From an uncultured Treponema sp. (GTDB taxonomy: Bacteria; Spirochaetota; Spirochaetia; Treponematales; Treponemataceae): 10,191 bases of DNA. Below the pieces are notes generated by a model. The model was not told where the DNA came from, ran no database searches, and saw nothing but the letters and a program-made list of their open reading frames with translations. The DNA lies in NCBI GenBank assembly GCA_937900125.1, contig CALCEK010000226.1:1-10191 (forward strand), given 5' to 3'. Positions 1 to 6,209 of this stretch are shown one piece after another. How positions within the stretch are numbered: the stretch's first letter is position 1; the number at the start of each line of letters is the position of its first letter. Both the position numbers and the translations under genes were made by a program.

Positions 1-272
1 CGGGCAGTGGCGGAAACGACAAAACCTTCGTGATTTTCAGCGGCGACTTGGACAAGGCGTTGGCGGCGTTCATCATGGCGAACGTGGCTGCGGCAATGGG
101 GCGAAAAGTCACGCTCTTCTTCACTTTTTGGGGCTTGAATATCTTGCGCAAAGCAAAAAAAGTGCGCGTCCGCAAAAATCTGATTGAAAAAATGTTCGCC
201 TTTATGATGCCGCGCGGCTCAAAAAACCTCGGACGCGACGCTGTTTATTTAACGCATTTACCTATTGACTAA
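1..272 (+). CDS. DsrE/DsrF/DrsH-like domain, 5' partial and C-terminally truncated
   Basis: The frame is open from the window edge, so the real start lies upstream; the GTG at 30 is internal. The readable protein begins GSGGNDKTF and contains FSGDLDKALAAFI, a FFTFWGLNILRK segment and KMFAFMMPRGSKNLG, the hallmark core of the DsrE/F/H-like family. In anaerobes this domain occurs alone or as the last domain of CoA-disulfide reductase-rhodanese-TusA-DsrE fusions; the Gly/Ser/Asn-rich lead-in would suit a linker in such a fusion, which is inference. The family is linked to sulfur or persulfide transfer. After MMPRGSKNLG the family normally continues for roughly 60-80 residues, but here 12 unrelated residues (RDAVYLTHLPID) lead to a TAA that lies inside the yeiH operator. 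The domain is therefore 3'-truncated and probably not functional. Confidence is high for the family, moderate for loss of function. Confidence 0.75.
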   Translation, partial: GSGGNDKTFVIFSGDLDKALAAFIMANVAAAMGRKVTLFFTFWGLNILRKAKKVRVRKNLIEKMFAFMMPRGSKNLGRDAVYLTHLPID

Positions 273-281
273 GTAGGTAAA
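257..281. promoter_or_regulatory. Operator copy 1: perfect 8-bp inverted repeat overlapping the yeiH promoter
   Basis: TTTACCTA (257-264) and TAGGTAAA (274-281) are perfect inverted arms around the 9-nt spacer TTGACTAAG. The core ACCTA-N9-TAGGT recurs at 314-332 and 2108-2126. The spacer holds the -35 box of the putative promoter, so a protein bound here should block RNA polymerase. The regulator cannot be named from sequence; a dimeric TetR- or Rrf2-type repressor would fit the geometry. Confidence 0.75.
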
Positions 282-293
282 AAGGTGTACCGT
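265..293 (+). promoter_or_regulatory. Putative sigma-70 promoter of yeiH
   Basis: The -35 TTGACT lies at 265-270, followed by 17 bp and a weak -10 TACCGT at 288-293. The same arrangement (TTGACT, 17 bp, TGTAC before the rest of a poor -10) recurs in front of the CbiK-like gene, which supports both. Expected transcription start is near 300, giving a leader of about 50 nt that contains operator copy 2. The poor -10 may mean that an activator or another element contributes. Confidence 0.5.
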
Positions 294-312
294 ATCCTTA
301 TTCTAAAATATA

Positions 313-333
313 TACCTACTATACAGATAGGTA
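313..333. promoter_or_regulatory. Operator copy 2 in the yeiH leader
   Basis: TACCTA (313-318) and TAGGTA (328-333) flank a 9-nt spacer, CTATACAGA. The arms and spacing match copy 1, but the spacer sequence does not, so the arms look like the recognised part. Its centre is 54 bp from the centre of copy 1, close to five helical turns, so two bound dimers would lie on the same face of the DNA. It ends a few bases before the Shine-Dalgarno sequence. Confidence 0.65.
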
Positions 334-349
334 AAAGAGGAAATAGGCA

Positions 350-1759
350 ATGAGTGATACAAGTACAAATGTTTCACAAAACGATGAAGTCGTTTCAGTC
401 GATACATTCCACTGGAGCGATTTAATCAAGCAGGAAGACTGGCTTGCAGTCTGGATTGGCTTCATTGTCATTATCATCGGAGCGATTTCGGTGCTTACGG
501 GAACGCAGGCAGACGGAAAATGGATTCCGAGTTTTACATTCAAAGCCATTAACTTTTCAAAATGGGGCATGGGGGCTTCTTCTTCATTAGGCTCTCAGCT
601 TTCTCAGGCTTCATTCTGGTTCGGTCTTATCCGAACATTCCTTGTTACCGGAGTGCTTTTCTCTCTCGGTGCAAAATTGAAGGGGCAGTCGCTCAAACAG
701 TATATTCCTGCATTCATCGCGCTCTTTTTTCTGTCTGTTGTCGTTCGCCTCGTCTCGGCGGAATTCACGCTTAACCGATACCTTGAATGGGCATTCTTCG
801 CGCTCATCATTGGTCTCTTGATTGCGAACACGGTCGGCACTCCCGACTGGCTCAAACCTGCCGTCCAAACTGAGTATTACATCAAGGCGGGTCTTGTCAT
901 CATGGGCTTCTCGGTCTTGTTCAGCAATATCGTCAAATTCGGGCCGTACGGTCTTGCAATCGCATGGTTCGTTACGCCAGTCGTCATCATTTTCATGTGG
1001 TTCTTCGGAACTCGCAGCCTTAAAATCGACAACAAGCCGTTCGTCATTACGATTGCAACGGCAACTTCTGTCTGTGGTACATCTGCCGCAATCGCTTCTG
1101 GCGCGGCTTCACGGGCAAAAAAGACTGATTTGTCGCTCGCGGTCTCAATTTCAATCATTTTCACGGTGTTGATGATGGTTTTTGAGCCGGTTATTTTGAA
1201 GGCACTCGGCGTGAGCCAGCTTATCGGCGGTGCATTGATTGGCGGCACGGTCGATTCAACGGGTGCGGTCACGGTCGCGGGAACGGCACTCGGTCCTGAA
1301 GCGCAGAAAGCGGCTGTTTTGGTCAAATCAATTCAGAATATCTTGATTGGCTTCATCGCGTTCTTTGTCGCCCTCTTCTTTGCAAAATATGTCGATAACA
1401 ACGGCGAAAATGCGGGAAGAAAAGTCGGTGCGAGCGAGATTTGGCTTCGTCTCCCAAAATTCATCATCGGTTTCTTTGCGGCTTCGCTTGTCGCTTCGTT
1501 CATCGTAAAGCCGTTGGCTGGAACTGCGGCTGTCTCGGCGATTAACGGCGTACTCGACGACTACAAAAACTGGGCGTTCGTCTTTGCGTTCACCTCAATC
1601 GGCTTGGACACAAACTTCCGTGAGATTTCAAAACAAATGCAGGGTGGAAAACCGCTCGTCTTGTACATTGTCGGTCAGCTCTTCAACATCATTCTCACAT
1701 TTGCGGTCGTCTATATCGTGTTGAGCGGAAAATTCTTCCCGATTCCAACATTGAACTAG
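350..1759 (+). CDS. yeiH: YeiH/UPF0324-family putative sulfur-anion exporter, membrane protein
   Basis: A 469-residue polytopic inner-membrane protein of the YeiH (UPF0324, 'putative sulfate exporter') family. Family signs are TPDWLKPAVQTEYYIKAGLVIMG (from about 164), SVCGTSAAIASGAASRAKK (240-258), the GGTVDSTGAV loop (298-307) and the C-terminal SIGLDTNFREI (416-426). Many hydrophobic segments alternate with short loops. At 469 residues it is longer than the roughly 340-350 of enterobacterial YeiH; the surplus includes the soluble N-terminus with one TM helix (about 32-50) and a loop near 50-85. The start is ATG 350, with AGAGG at 336-340. The small membrane protein follows 31 nt downstream and is probably cotranscribed. 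Two operator copies lie upstream. The transported substrate is not experimentally settled in this family; sulfate or sulfite is the usual guess, and the neighbouring DsrE domain makes sulfur compounds plausible. Confidence 0.85.
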   Translation: MSDTSTNVSQNDEVVSVDTFHWSDLIKQEDWLAVWIGFIVIIIGAISVLTGTQADGKWIPSFTFKAINFSKWGMGASSSLGSQLSQASFWFGLIRTFLVTGVLFSLGAKLKGQSLKQYIPAFIALFFLSVVVRLVSAEFTLNRYLEWAFFALIIGLLIANTVGTPDWLKPAVQTEYYIKAGLVIMGFSVLFSNIVKFGPYGLAIAWFVTPVVIIFMWFFGTRSLKIDNKPFVITIATATSVCGTSAAIASGAASRAKKTDLSLAVSISIIFTVLMMVFEPVILKALGVSQLIGGALIGGTVDSTGAVTVAGTALGPEAQKAAVLVKSIQNILIGFIAFFVALFFAKYVDNNGENAGRKVGASEIWLRLPKFIIGFFAASLVASFIVKPLAGTAAVSAINGVLDDYKNWAFVFAFTSIGLDTNFREISKQMQGGKPLVLYIVGQLFNIILTFAVVYIVLSGKFFPIPTLN

Positions 1760-1790
1760 AATTTTTATACCAAAAGTCAGGGGCTGTGCA

Positions 1791-2090
1791 ATGAAAAAGA
1801 AATCTGGAACATCGCTCGGAAAAATCTTGTGGACGGTTTTTATCACCGTGCTTTCGCTTGCGACCGTTGCGACCGCCGTGTACATCATGGTGAACGGACT
1901 GGGGCTTGTCGATGAGCTTGATTTTGGAGCCGGTGCTTACTACTACGCTGATATTCCCGAATTTCAAAAATACACAGACCCTGACTATTATCACACGAAC
2001 ATTCCGATGATTGTGTACATCCTGCTCTTCTTAGGCTGGGGAGCAGTGTCGTTCAAATTCTGGGCGTGGCTCGAACGAAAATGGAAGTAA
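1791..2090 (+). CDS. Small two-TM membrane protein downstream of yeiH
   Basis: A 99-residue protein I do not recognise. It has a lysine-rich start (MKKKSGTSLGK), a first hydrophobic helix at about 11-34, a soluble stretch of about 35 residues rich in Tyr, Asp and Pro (DFGAGAYYYADIPEFQKYTD), a second helix at about 71-88 and a basic Trp-rich tail (FWAWLERKWK). By the positive-inside rule both ends should be cytoplasmic with the Tyr/Asp loop outside. AGGGG at 1779-1783 lies 7 nt before the ATG, so it is well translated. It lies 31 nt after yeiH with no visible terminator or promoter between them. I infer an accessory subunit or partner of the transporter. Confidence 0.7.
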   Translation: MKKKSGTSLGKILWTVFITVLSLATVATAVYIMVNGLGLVDELDFGAGAYYYADIPEFQKYTDPDYYHTNIPMIVYILLFLGWGAVSFKFWAWLERKWK

Positions 2091-2107
2091 ATTTCCCGCG
2101 CTTCTAA

Positions 2108-2126
2108 ACCTATTGACTAACTAGGT
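2108..2126. promoter_or_regulatory. Operator copy 3, before the CbiK-like gene
   Basis: ACCTATTGACTAACTAGGT differs from the 19-bp core of operator copy 1 at one base (C for G at the last spacer position). The arms ACCTA/TAGGT and the 9-nt spacing are the same, but flanking bases beyond the core are not palindromic on the left. It implies co-regulation of the chelatase transcript with yeiH. Confidence 0.7.
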
Positions 2127-2141
2127 AATTATCTGTACGCT
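2113..2141 (+). promoter_or_regulatory. Putative promoter of the CbiK-like gene, near-leaderless
   Basis: The -35 TTGACT (2113-2118) lies inside operator copy 3, followed by 17 bp and TACGCT (2136-2141). The layout copies the yeiH promoter. Transcription would start at about 2147-2149, on top of the ATG at 2149, and no Shine-Dalgarno precedes that ATG. The transcript would therefore be leaderless if both the promoter and this start are right. Confidence 0.45.
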
Positions 2142-2148
2142 AGTCTGC

Positions 2149-2814
2149 ATGAATCAATCGGCTACCATTACCGTAGATTATGCCCTCCTTCAAAAAAAAG
2201 GCAATGATAGTCTCGAATCAAAACTGGATTCTCTCGCTTATTCGGGCGTTCAACGACTTCGCATTGTCTCGGTTTTTGTCACGAATGGCTTTGAATGCAA
2301 GGCAATGAAATCTCGTGTGCGGGCATTTTCTTCCCGATTCAAAAAAATCTCGTTTACAAAGCCCGTGCTTTCGGGAAAAACGCGAATCTATTCCTTTGCA
2401 AAACTGCTGATTTCTCATGCGTATTTTGACCCGAACGAAAAAACGATTTTGGTTGGGCACGGACTTCCTCTTTCAAAAAATGCTGAATATAAAACGCTCG
2501 AACGGAAATTGCACAAACTCGGCACAAAAAATGCGCGTGTCGTGCTTTTAAAAGGTCGGGGAACGGTGCAAGATTTCCTTTTTGATTTGGATAAATCGGG
2601 CGGGCGCAAAAACTGGCCTCGTGTGCGCGTTGTGCCGCTTTTTATCAACTGCGGTCATCATGTGAAACACGATATTTTTGGCGCGGCGGATTCTGAATCA
2701 ACTTCACATGGAAAAAGTTTGTGCCAAATTCTTGAAGAAAACGGCATTGCGATAGAAAAATCAATCACCTCGCTTGGCGAACAGGCGTGGTTCAAGGACT
2801 TTGTGAATGAATAA
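2149..2814 (+). CDS. CbiK-like anaerobic cobalto/ferrochelatase, short N-terminus
   Basis: A 221-residue relative of class II chelatases (CbiK), which insert Co2+ into sirohydrochlorin in the anaerobic cobalamin pathway or Fe2+ in sirohaem/haem routes. The C-terminal domain aligns well: ILVGHGLP with His104, NAEYKTLE, VPLFINCGHHVKHD with His171, and the terminal SLGEQAWFKDF. His104 and His171 match the two metal/catalytic histidines I recall in Salmonella CbiK (145 and 207), and Glu49 (TNGFEC) matches its NGDEY glutamate. Compared with the usual length of about 260 or more, the first roughly 60 residues, including the opening VVSFGT strand, are missing. No frame upstream supplies them, because a stop lies at 2122-2124 and then the operator. 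It may be a reduced chelatase or a decayed one. Its stop overlaps the start of the binding-protein remnant, as expected for a metal or tetrapyrrole operon. Confidence 0.65.
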   Translation: MNQSATITVDYALLQKKGNDSLESKLDSLAYSGVQRLRIVSVFVTNGFECKAMKSRVRAFSSRFKKISFTKPVLSGKTRIYSFAKLLISHAYFDPNEKTILVGHGLPLSKNAEYKTLERKLHKLGTKNARVVLLKGRGTVQDFLFDLDKSGGRKNWPRVRVVPLFINCGHHVKHDIFGAADSESTSHGKSLCQILEENGIAIEKSITSLGEQAWFKDFVNE

Positions 2815-3256
2815 AAAATGTGCGCTTTTTTTGCCTTCTTTTTGCGTTTCTCTCTCTTCTGTTTGCGCGGGGAAAATCTGACGGGCACGGCGGCTTTGCA
2901 AGACGCTGCCCCAAAAAGCGTGGTTGCGCTCTCAAAATCTATCGCGGAAATGTGGCTTTTAAGCGGCGGAAGCTTGAGCGGAACGACGGCGGATGCGATG
3001 GAACTTGACGGAATCGGCGAGGCTCGTTCGGTCGGAACGCTCACCACAGCGAGCGTTGAGGCGATTCTTTCCGCTGACCCCGACTACATTTTCGTGGTGG
3101 CGCAGGGAAGCGAAAAAAAAAAAATGCCGAAGAAGAACTTTTCGCCGCGCATTTGAGTCAAATCCTGCTTGGAGCGGGCTTTCTGCGGTCAAAAACGGGC
3201 GGGTAAAAACGCTTCCGCGCGAGTTGTTCGGAATCCCTGTTTCCGCTCAGGCTTAA
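2807..3256 (+). pseudogene. Decayed BtuF-like periplasmic metal/cobalamin binding protein of an ABC importer
   Basis: Fragments of one TroA/BtuF-type binding protein are spread over all three frames. ATG 2807 overlaps the chelatase stop and gives MNKKCA. A second frame (about 2820-2870) gives a hydrophobic signal-peptide core, FFCLLFAFLSLLFA. A third (about 2908-3123) gives APKSVVALSKSIAEMWLLSG, then MELDGIGEARSVGTL and SVEAILSADPDYIFVVAQG. After a 12-A run (3113-3124) the frame moves to NAEEELFAAHL, and near 3150 again to ESNPAWSGLSAVKNGRVKTL and PRELFGIPVSAQA. In full-length relatives an N-domain 'LEAILALxPD' motif and a C-domain 'LEAIVAxxPDYIFV' motif are separated by about 130 residues; here they are fused, so the middle is deleted. 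The usual C-terminal helix after PRELF is also missing. I infer that a vitamin B12, haem or metallophore importer was once coupled to the chelatase. Not functional. Confidence 0.75.
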
Positions 3257-4173
3257 TTTATTCTCCAACGATTTCCGTCTTTGTAAAAGCGTTTTGCATT
3301 TACTTCAAGAACTCTTCCGTCATCGCCGACAATTTTTACCATTGAGGTAATTGGATTTACTTCTGCAACACGGAAATTTGTTCCATCATACACCAATCTA
3401 ATTCCTTCATTTGGCAAATTTTTTCTTGCTTCGGAATACCAATCGTATTCATAACTTAAACAACAAAGCAATCTTCCACATTGACCGCTTATTTTCATAG
3501 AATTTAGGCTTAAGTTTTGCTCTTTCGCCATTTTTATGCTAACTGGGCGCAATTTATCGCTAACTGCATGGCAACAATAAGGTCTTCCGCAAATTCCAAT
3601 TCCGCCAGTAATGCGGCTTTCATCGCGGACGCCTATTTGTCTAAGTTCAATGCGCATTTTAAACACGGCAACTAAATCTTTTACCAATTCCCTAAAATCC
3701 ACCCGATTATCGCTACTAAAAAAGAACAAAGCTTTTTGCTCGCCCACTAAAAAATGAACGTTAATCAACTTCATATCAAGGTGATGAGCTTGGACTTTTT
3801 CCCTAAATGTTTCAAAAGCGAGTTCTTCTTTTTTTGCAAGCTCCGCAGCATAATCAAGGTCTTTTTGCTCCGCGATTCTTTGAATTTGAACCACATCGCT
3901 CGGTTTAATTCCTATAGGAGTTGTTGCTTTTCCAAGATTGAGGGCAATGTCATTTCCGTACCGAGTGGGAACAATCACATAATCGCCAGGATTTGGCTTT
4001 ATAGAATCTGGCGAGGTAGCATACAAACCTTCAAAAGAGTATTCCAATTTAAGTTTATATACATTTTCGGGATAAACAAAAGCTCCCTCATATCCAGAAT
4101 CTTGAAATTCCTTGTCCTCTAACACAGAAATATCTTCTTCAGAATCTATATCTTGTTCAAAAATGTCAGACAC
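3253..4173 (-). CDS. ricT: PSP1-domain protein, RicT (YaaT) family
   Basis: A 306-residue protein with the PSP1 C-terminal domain. The signature is two CxxxxCC clusters: CGRPYCC (Cys195, 200, 201) and CGRLLCC (Cys232, 237, 238), joined by PVSIKMAKEQNLSLN and KISG, nearly as in Bacillus RicT. There, RicT with RicA and RicF binds 4Fe-4S clusters and helps RNase Y process RNA and influences competence, biofilm and sporulation. The N-terminal 30 or so residues are acidic and probably disordered. The start is GTG 4173, chosen because AGGAG lies 8 nt upstream; the next residues are SDIFEQD. It is the last gene of the M23-bactofilin-yaaR operon, 35 nt after yaaR. Its stop overlaps the 3' end of the convergent decayed gene by a few bases, and no terminator is visible. 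Whether RicA and RicF partners exist cannot be seen here. Confidence 0.88.
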   Translation of the reverse strand: MSDIFEQDIDSEEDISVLEDKEFQDSGYEGAFVYPENVYKLKLEYSFEGLYATSPDSIKPNPGDYVIVPTRYGNDIALNLGKATTPIGIKPSDVVQIQRIAEQKDLDYAAELAKKEELAFETFREKVQAHHLDMKLINVHFLVGEQKALFFFSSDNRVDFRELVKDLVAVFKMRIELRQIGVRDESRITGGIGICGRPYCCHAVSDKLRPVSIKMAKEQNLSLNSMKISGQCGRLLCCLSYEYDWYSEARKNLPNEGIRLVYDGTNFRVAEVNPITSMVKIVGDDGRVLEVNAKRFYKDGNRWRIN

Positions 4174-4208
4174 CTTAAAATCTCCTTAAAAACACCGCAA
4201 AAATCGCA

Positions 4209-4745
4209 TTAAGTAGCCATCAAATCTACCAAAAGCCCTTTTATTTCGTCAAGTTTTGCAAGCATTTGCAAAGTATCCGAATGACTATGCAAAAGCCACT
4301 GGGCAATTTCGTCAAGTTTTTGATTTACCATTATAATTTGCGTTTGGGGCGGAATCGGCTTTCCTAATCTGTTGCGTCCCGTCCGTTCCCTGCGCTTTAT
4401 TGTATAATTTGTCTTTACAATATACCGCATAAATTGCGACACTTTTTTGCGATAGTCGGCAAATTGTTCAGGCATTTGATTATTTTTTAATTCTTCCGCA
4501 GCCAAATCAGCCGCATCCTTTAAAAAAACAACCGCTTCTTCTGGTTCCATTCCCGCAAGTTCAATTGGCAAACCTTCTTCTAAAAGTTGATTTTCAACTT
4601 GCAGTTTTTCCATTGCCGAAGCAAAAACACCTTTTTTAGTTTTTGAAGTTTTTTGACTAGATTTTGCCTCTTTTGCAGCCTTACTTGCCACAGCTTGTGT
4701 TGCAGAAAAATACAAGCCCTGATTTAATGCGTCAATTCCTTCCAT
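4209..4745 (-). CDS. yaaR: YaaR family (DUF327) protein
   Basis: A 178-residue soluble protein. The C-terminal two-thirds match DUF327/YaaR: YRKKVSQFMRYIVKTNYTIKR (about 98-118), a basic RRERTGRNRLGK loop, then IIMVNQKLDEIAQWLL and the ending LAKLDEIKGLLVDLMAT. The first 45 residues are Ala/Ser/Lys-rich and likely disordered. The biochemical function is unknown. In Bacillus subtilis yaaR lies in the same cluster as yaaT (ricT), and here the two are adjacent again on the same strand, so a conserved functional link is likely. ATG 4745 is 21 nt after the bactofilin stop. No good Shine-Dalgarno is visible, so translation may depend on coupling to the upstream gene. Confidence 0.83.
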   Translation of the reverse strand: MEGIDALNQGLYFSATQAVASKAAKEAKSSQKTSKTKKGVFASAMEKLQVENQLLEEGLPIELAGMEPEEAVVFLKDAADLAAEELKNNQMPEQFADYRKKVSQFMRYIVKTNYTIKRRERTGRNRLGKPIPPQTQIIMVNQKLDEIAQWLLHSHSDTLQMLAKLDEIKGLLVDLMAT

Positions 4746-4766
4746 ATAATTACCAAATTTGTCAAA

Positions 4767-5180
4767 TTACAAAATGGACTTTGATGCTATTGCTTTTTTG
4801 TTTTGCCAAACAGAAATCGCTTCTTCAAACAAATCATTATCACTCAGGGCAATACAATGACCATGCAAAATGACATCTTTGTCAGCCTGAAGTTTATGCG
4901 TCTGAATGTCGCCAATAACGGCACTGCTAGAAAGCAATTTTACCGATTCAAGAGCCGTAATGTTTCCTTGCACAATTCCGCCAACAGTAATTGATTTTGC
5001 GGTTATGTTGCCCCTGATTCTTGCATTTTCTCCAACAATAACATTTCCTGTCGTTTCAAGATTTCCGTCCAAATCGCCATCAATGTGCATAATGCCGTTG
5101 ATTTTTACATCGCCATGAATTGCTGAACCACTTCCAATAATGCTATTTATGGAAAAATTATCGCTAGAAAACAAAGCCAT
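4767..5180 (-). CDS. Bactofilin (polymer-forming cytoskeletal protein, CcmA type)
   Basis: A 137-residue protein with the repeating short beta-strand pattern of the bactofilin beta-helix: IGSGSAIHGDVKINGIMHIDG, DLDGNLETTGNVIVGENARI, RGNITAKSITVGGIVQGNIT and SSSAVIGDIQTHKLQADKDV, about residues 15-106. Short nonpolar tails flank the core, which is usual. Bactofilins form filaments without nucleotide and localise cell-wall enzymes or set cell curvature, as with Helicobacter CcmA. The ATG follows the M23 peptidase stop with no intervening base, so the two should be translationally coupled; this peptidase-bactofilin pairing is a known shape module. Two His residues near 105-108 (LHGHCIAL) and an acidic tail follow the helix. 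Confidence 0.9.
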   Translation of the reverse strand: MALFSSDNFSINSIIGSGSAIHGDVKINGIMHIDGDLDGNLETTGNVIVGENARIRGNITAKSITVGGIVQGNITALESVKLLSSSAVIGDIQTHKLQADKDVILHGHCIALSDNDLFEEAISVWQNKKAIASKSIL

Positions 5181-6194
5181 TTACTTAATGTTGATATATT
5201 TTGCTGGGTCAACTACATCAGAACCAATGTGAACTTCATAATGAAGGTGAGGTCCCGTTGTAACACCTGTATTTCCAATCGTGCCAATAACTTGCCGTTG
5301 CGTTACAGAATCACCTTTGTTTACACGAGTTGTAGAAAGATGTGCATAGCGCGTATAAATTCCGTATTTATGCTTGATAATGACATAATTACCAAAACTG
5401 TCATCGTAACCGACCGTAACAACCTGCCCATTCGCCGTAGCAATTACTGGGTCACCCGAACGATAGGTACTAAAATCCATTCCCTTGTGAATATACCACT
5501 GCCCTGTAATTGGGTGAACATTTTGACCAAAAGCCATAGAAATATGCCCAATTCCATTTTTTACTGGCCAAATATTTGGAATATCCGTAAAAAGCGTTCC
5601 CTGTTGCTCAAGCATTTTTCCAATTTGCTCTACAGGCTGAACTGCCGTTTCCAAATAAGAAGTTAGCTGACGAACATCGGCGGTTTCTTTTAATGTGCCA
5701 GAACCAATATCTTGTGTGTCAAACAAAGAAGATAAATCACTTGTTGAACCTGTGGATTTTGAAACTGTTTCACTCTGATTTATTCCGAGCAAAGCGAGTG
5801 ATTTGCTTAAAGAATCCTGAAAACGTTTTGCAGATTGAAGAAGATTGTTATTTTCATCGCGGAGTTCATCAAGGCTTGCCAAAGTTTCTTTATTTTCTTC
5901 TCTTAAACGAGCGATTTCTGTACCATTTTGGGAAGTTTGCCTTGTAAACGGAACAAAAGAAAATGCTATTCCCGCAACAAGCACGAATCCCATAATCACC
6001 GCAAACACATTCGTTTGTAAATTTAAAACTTTTCCCTTTCCGTGCGGGACAACCATAATGGTCAACTTTTTATCAAAAATGTGAAAAATTCCAACTATAC
6101 CTTTGCCGATTGCCCCAAAAAACGCACCGAGTCCACTTCCAATTCGAGAAACTAAGTTTTTTTCTAACTTTTTATATCTGCGTGTACGCGCCAC
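5181..6194 (-). CDS. Membrane-anchored M23 peptidoglycan endopeptidase
   Basis: A 337-residue protein. Residues 1-57 are basic and cytoplasmic, a single TM helix lies at about 60-82 (TNVFAVIMGFVLVAGIAFSF), a coiled coil at about 92-135 (IARLREENKETLASLDELRD) follows, then a Ser/Thr linker and a LytM/M23 domain at about 208-335. The zinc site is intact: His236 and Asp240 in HKGMD, His285 in YAHLS, and His316/His318 in GPHLH. M23 enzymes cut the peptide stems or cross-links of peptidoglycan; the coiled coil and N-terminal anchor place it on the periplasmic face of the inner membrane. GTG 6194 is chosen because GAGGA lies 10 nt upstream and MARTRRYKK gives a natural basic start. It leads the operon and abuts bactofilin, which probably positions it for cell-shape control. 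Confidence 0.9.
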   Translation of the reverse strand: MARTRRYKKLEKNLVSRIGSGLGAFFGAIGKGIVGIFHIFDKKLTIMVVPHGKGKVLNLQTNVFAVIMGFVLVAGIAFSFVPFTRQTSQNGTEIARLREENKETLASLDELRDENNNLLQSAKRFQDSLSKSLALLGINQSETVSKSTGSTSDLSSLFDTQDIGSGTLKETADVRQLTSYLETAVQPVEQIGKMLEQQGTLFTDIPNIWPVKNGIGHISMAFGQNVHPITGQWYIHKGMDFSTYRSGDPVIATANGQVVTVGYDDSFGNYVIIKHKYGIYTRYAHLSTTRVNKGDSVTQRQVIGTIGNTGVTTGPHLHYEVHIGSDVVDPAKYINIK

Positions 6195-6209
6195 AGAACT
6201 ACCATCCTC

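Noticed and set aside
877..1326. Long minus-strand open frame inside yeiH
   Set aside because: It is a shadow of the transporter's codon pattern. The plus-strand frame carries the family motifs and a good ribosome binding site.
4746..4766. TTGACA on the minus strand between bactofilin and yaaR
   Set aside because: No -10 lies at a suitable distance before the yaaR start; the sequence 17 bp on is inside the coding region.
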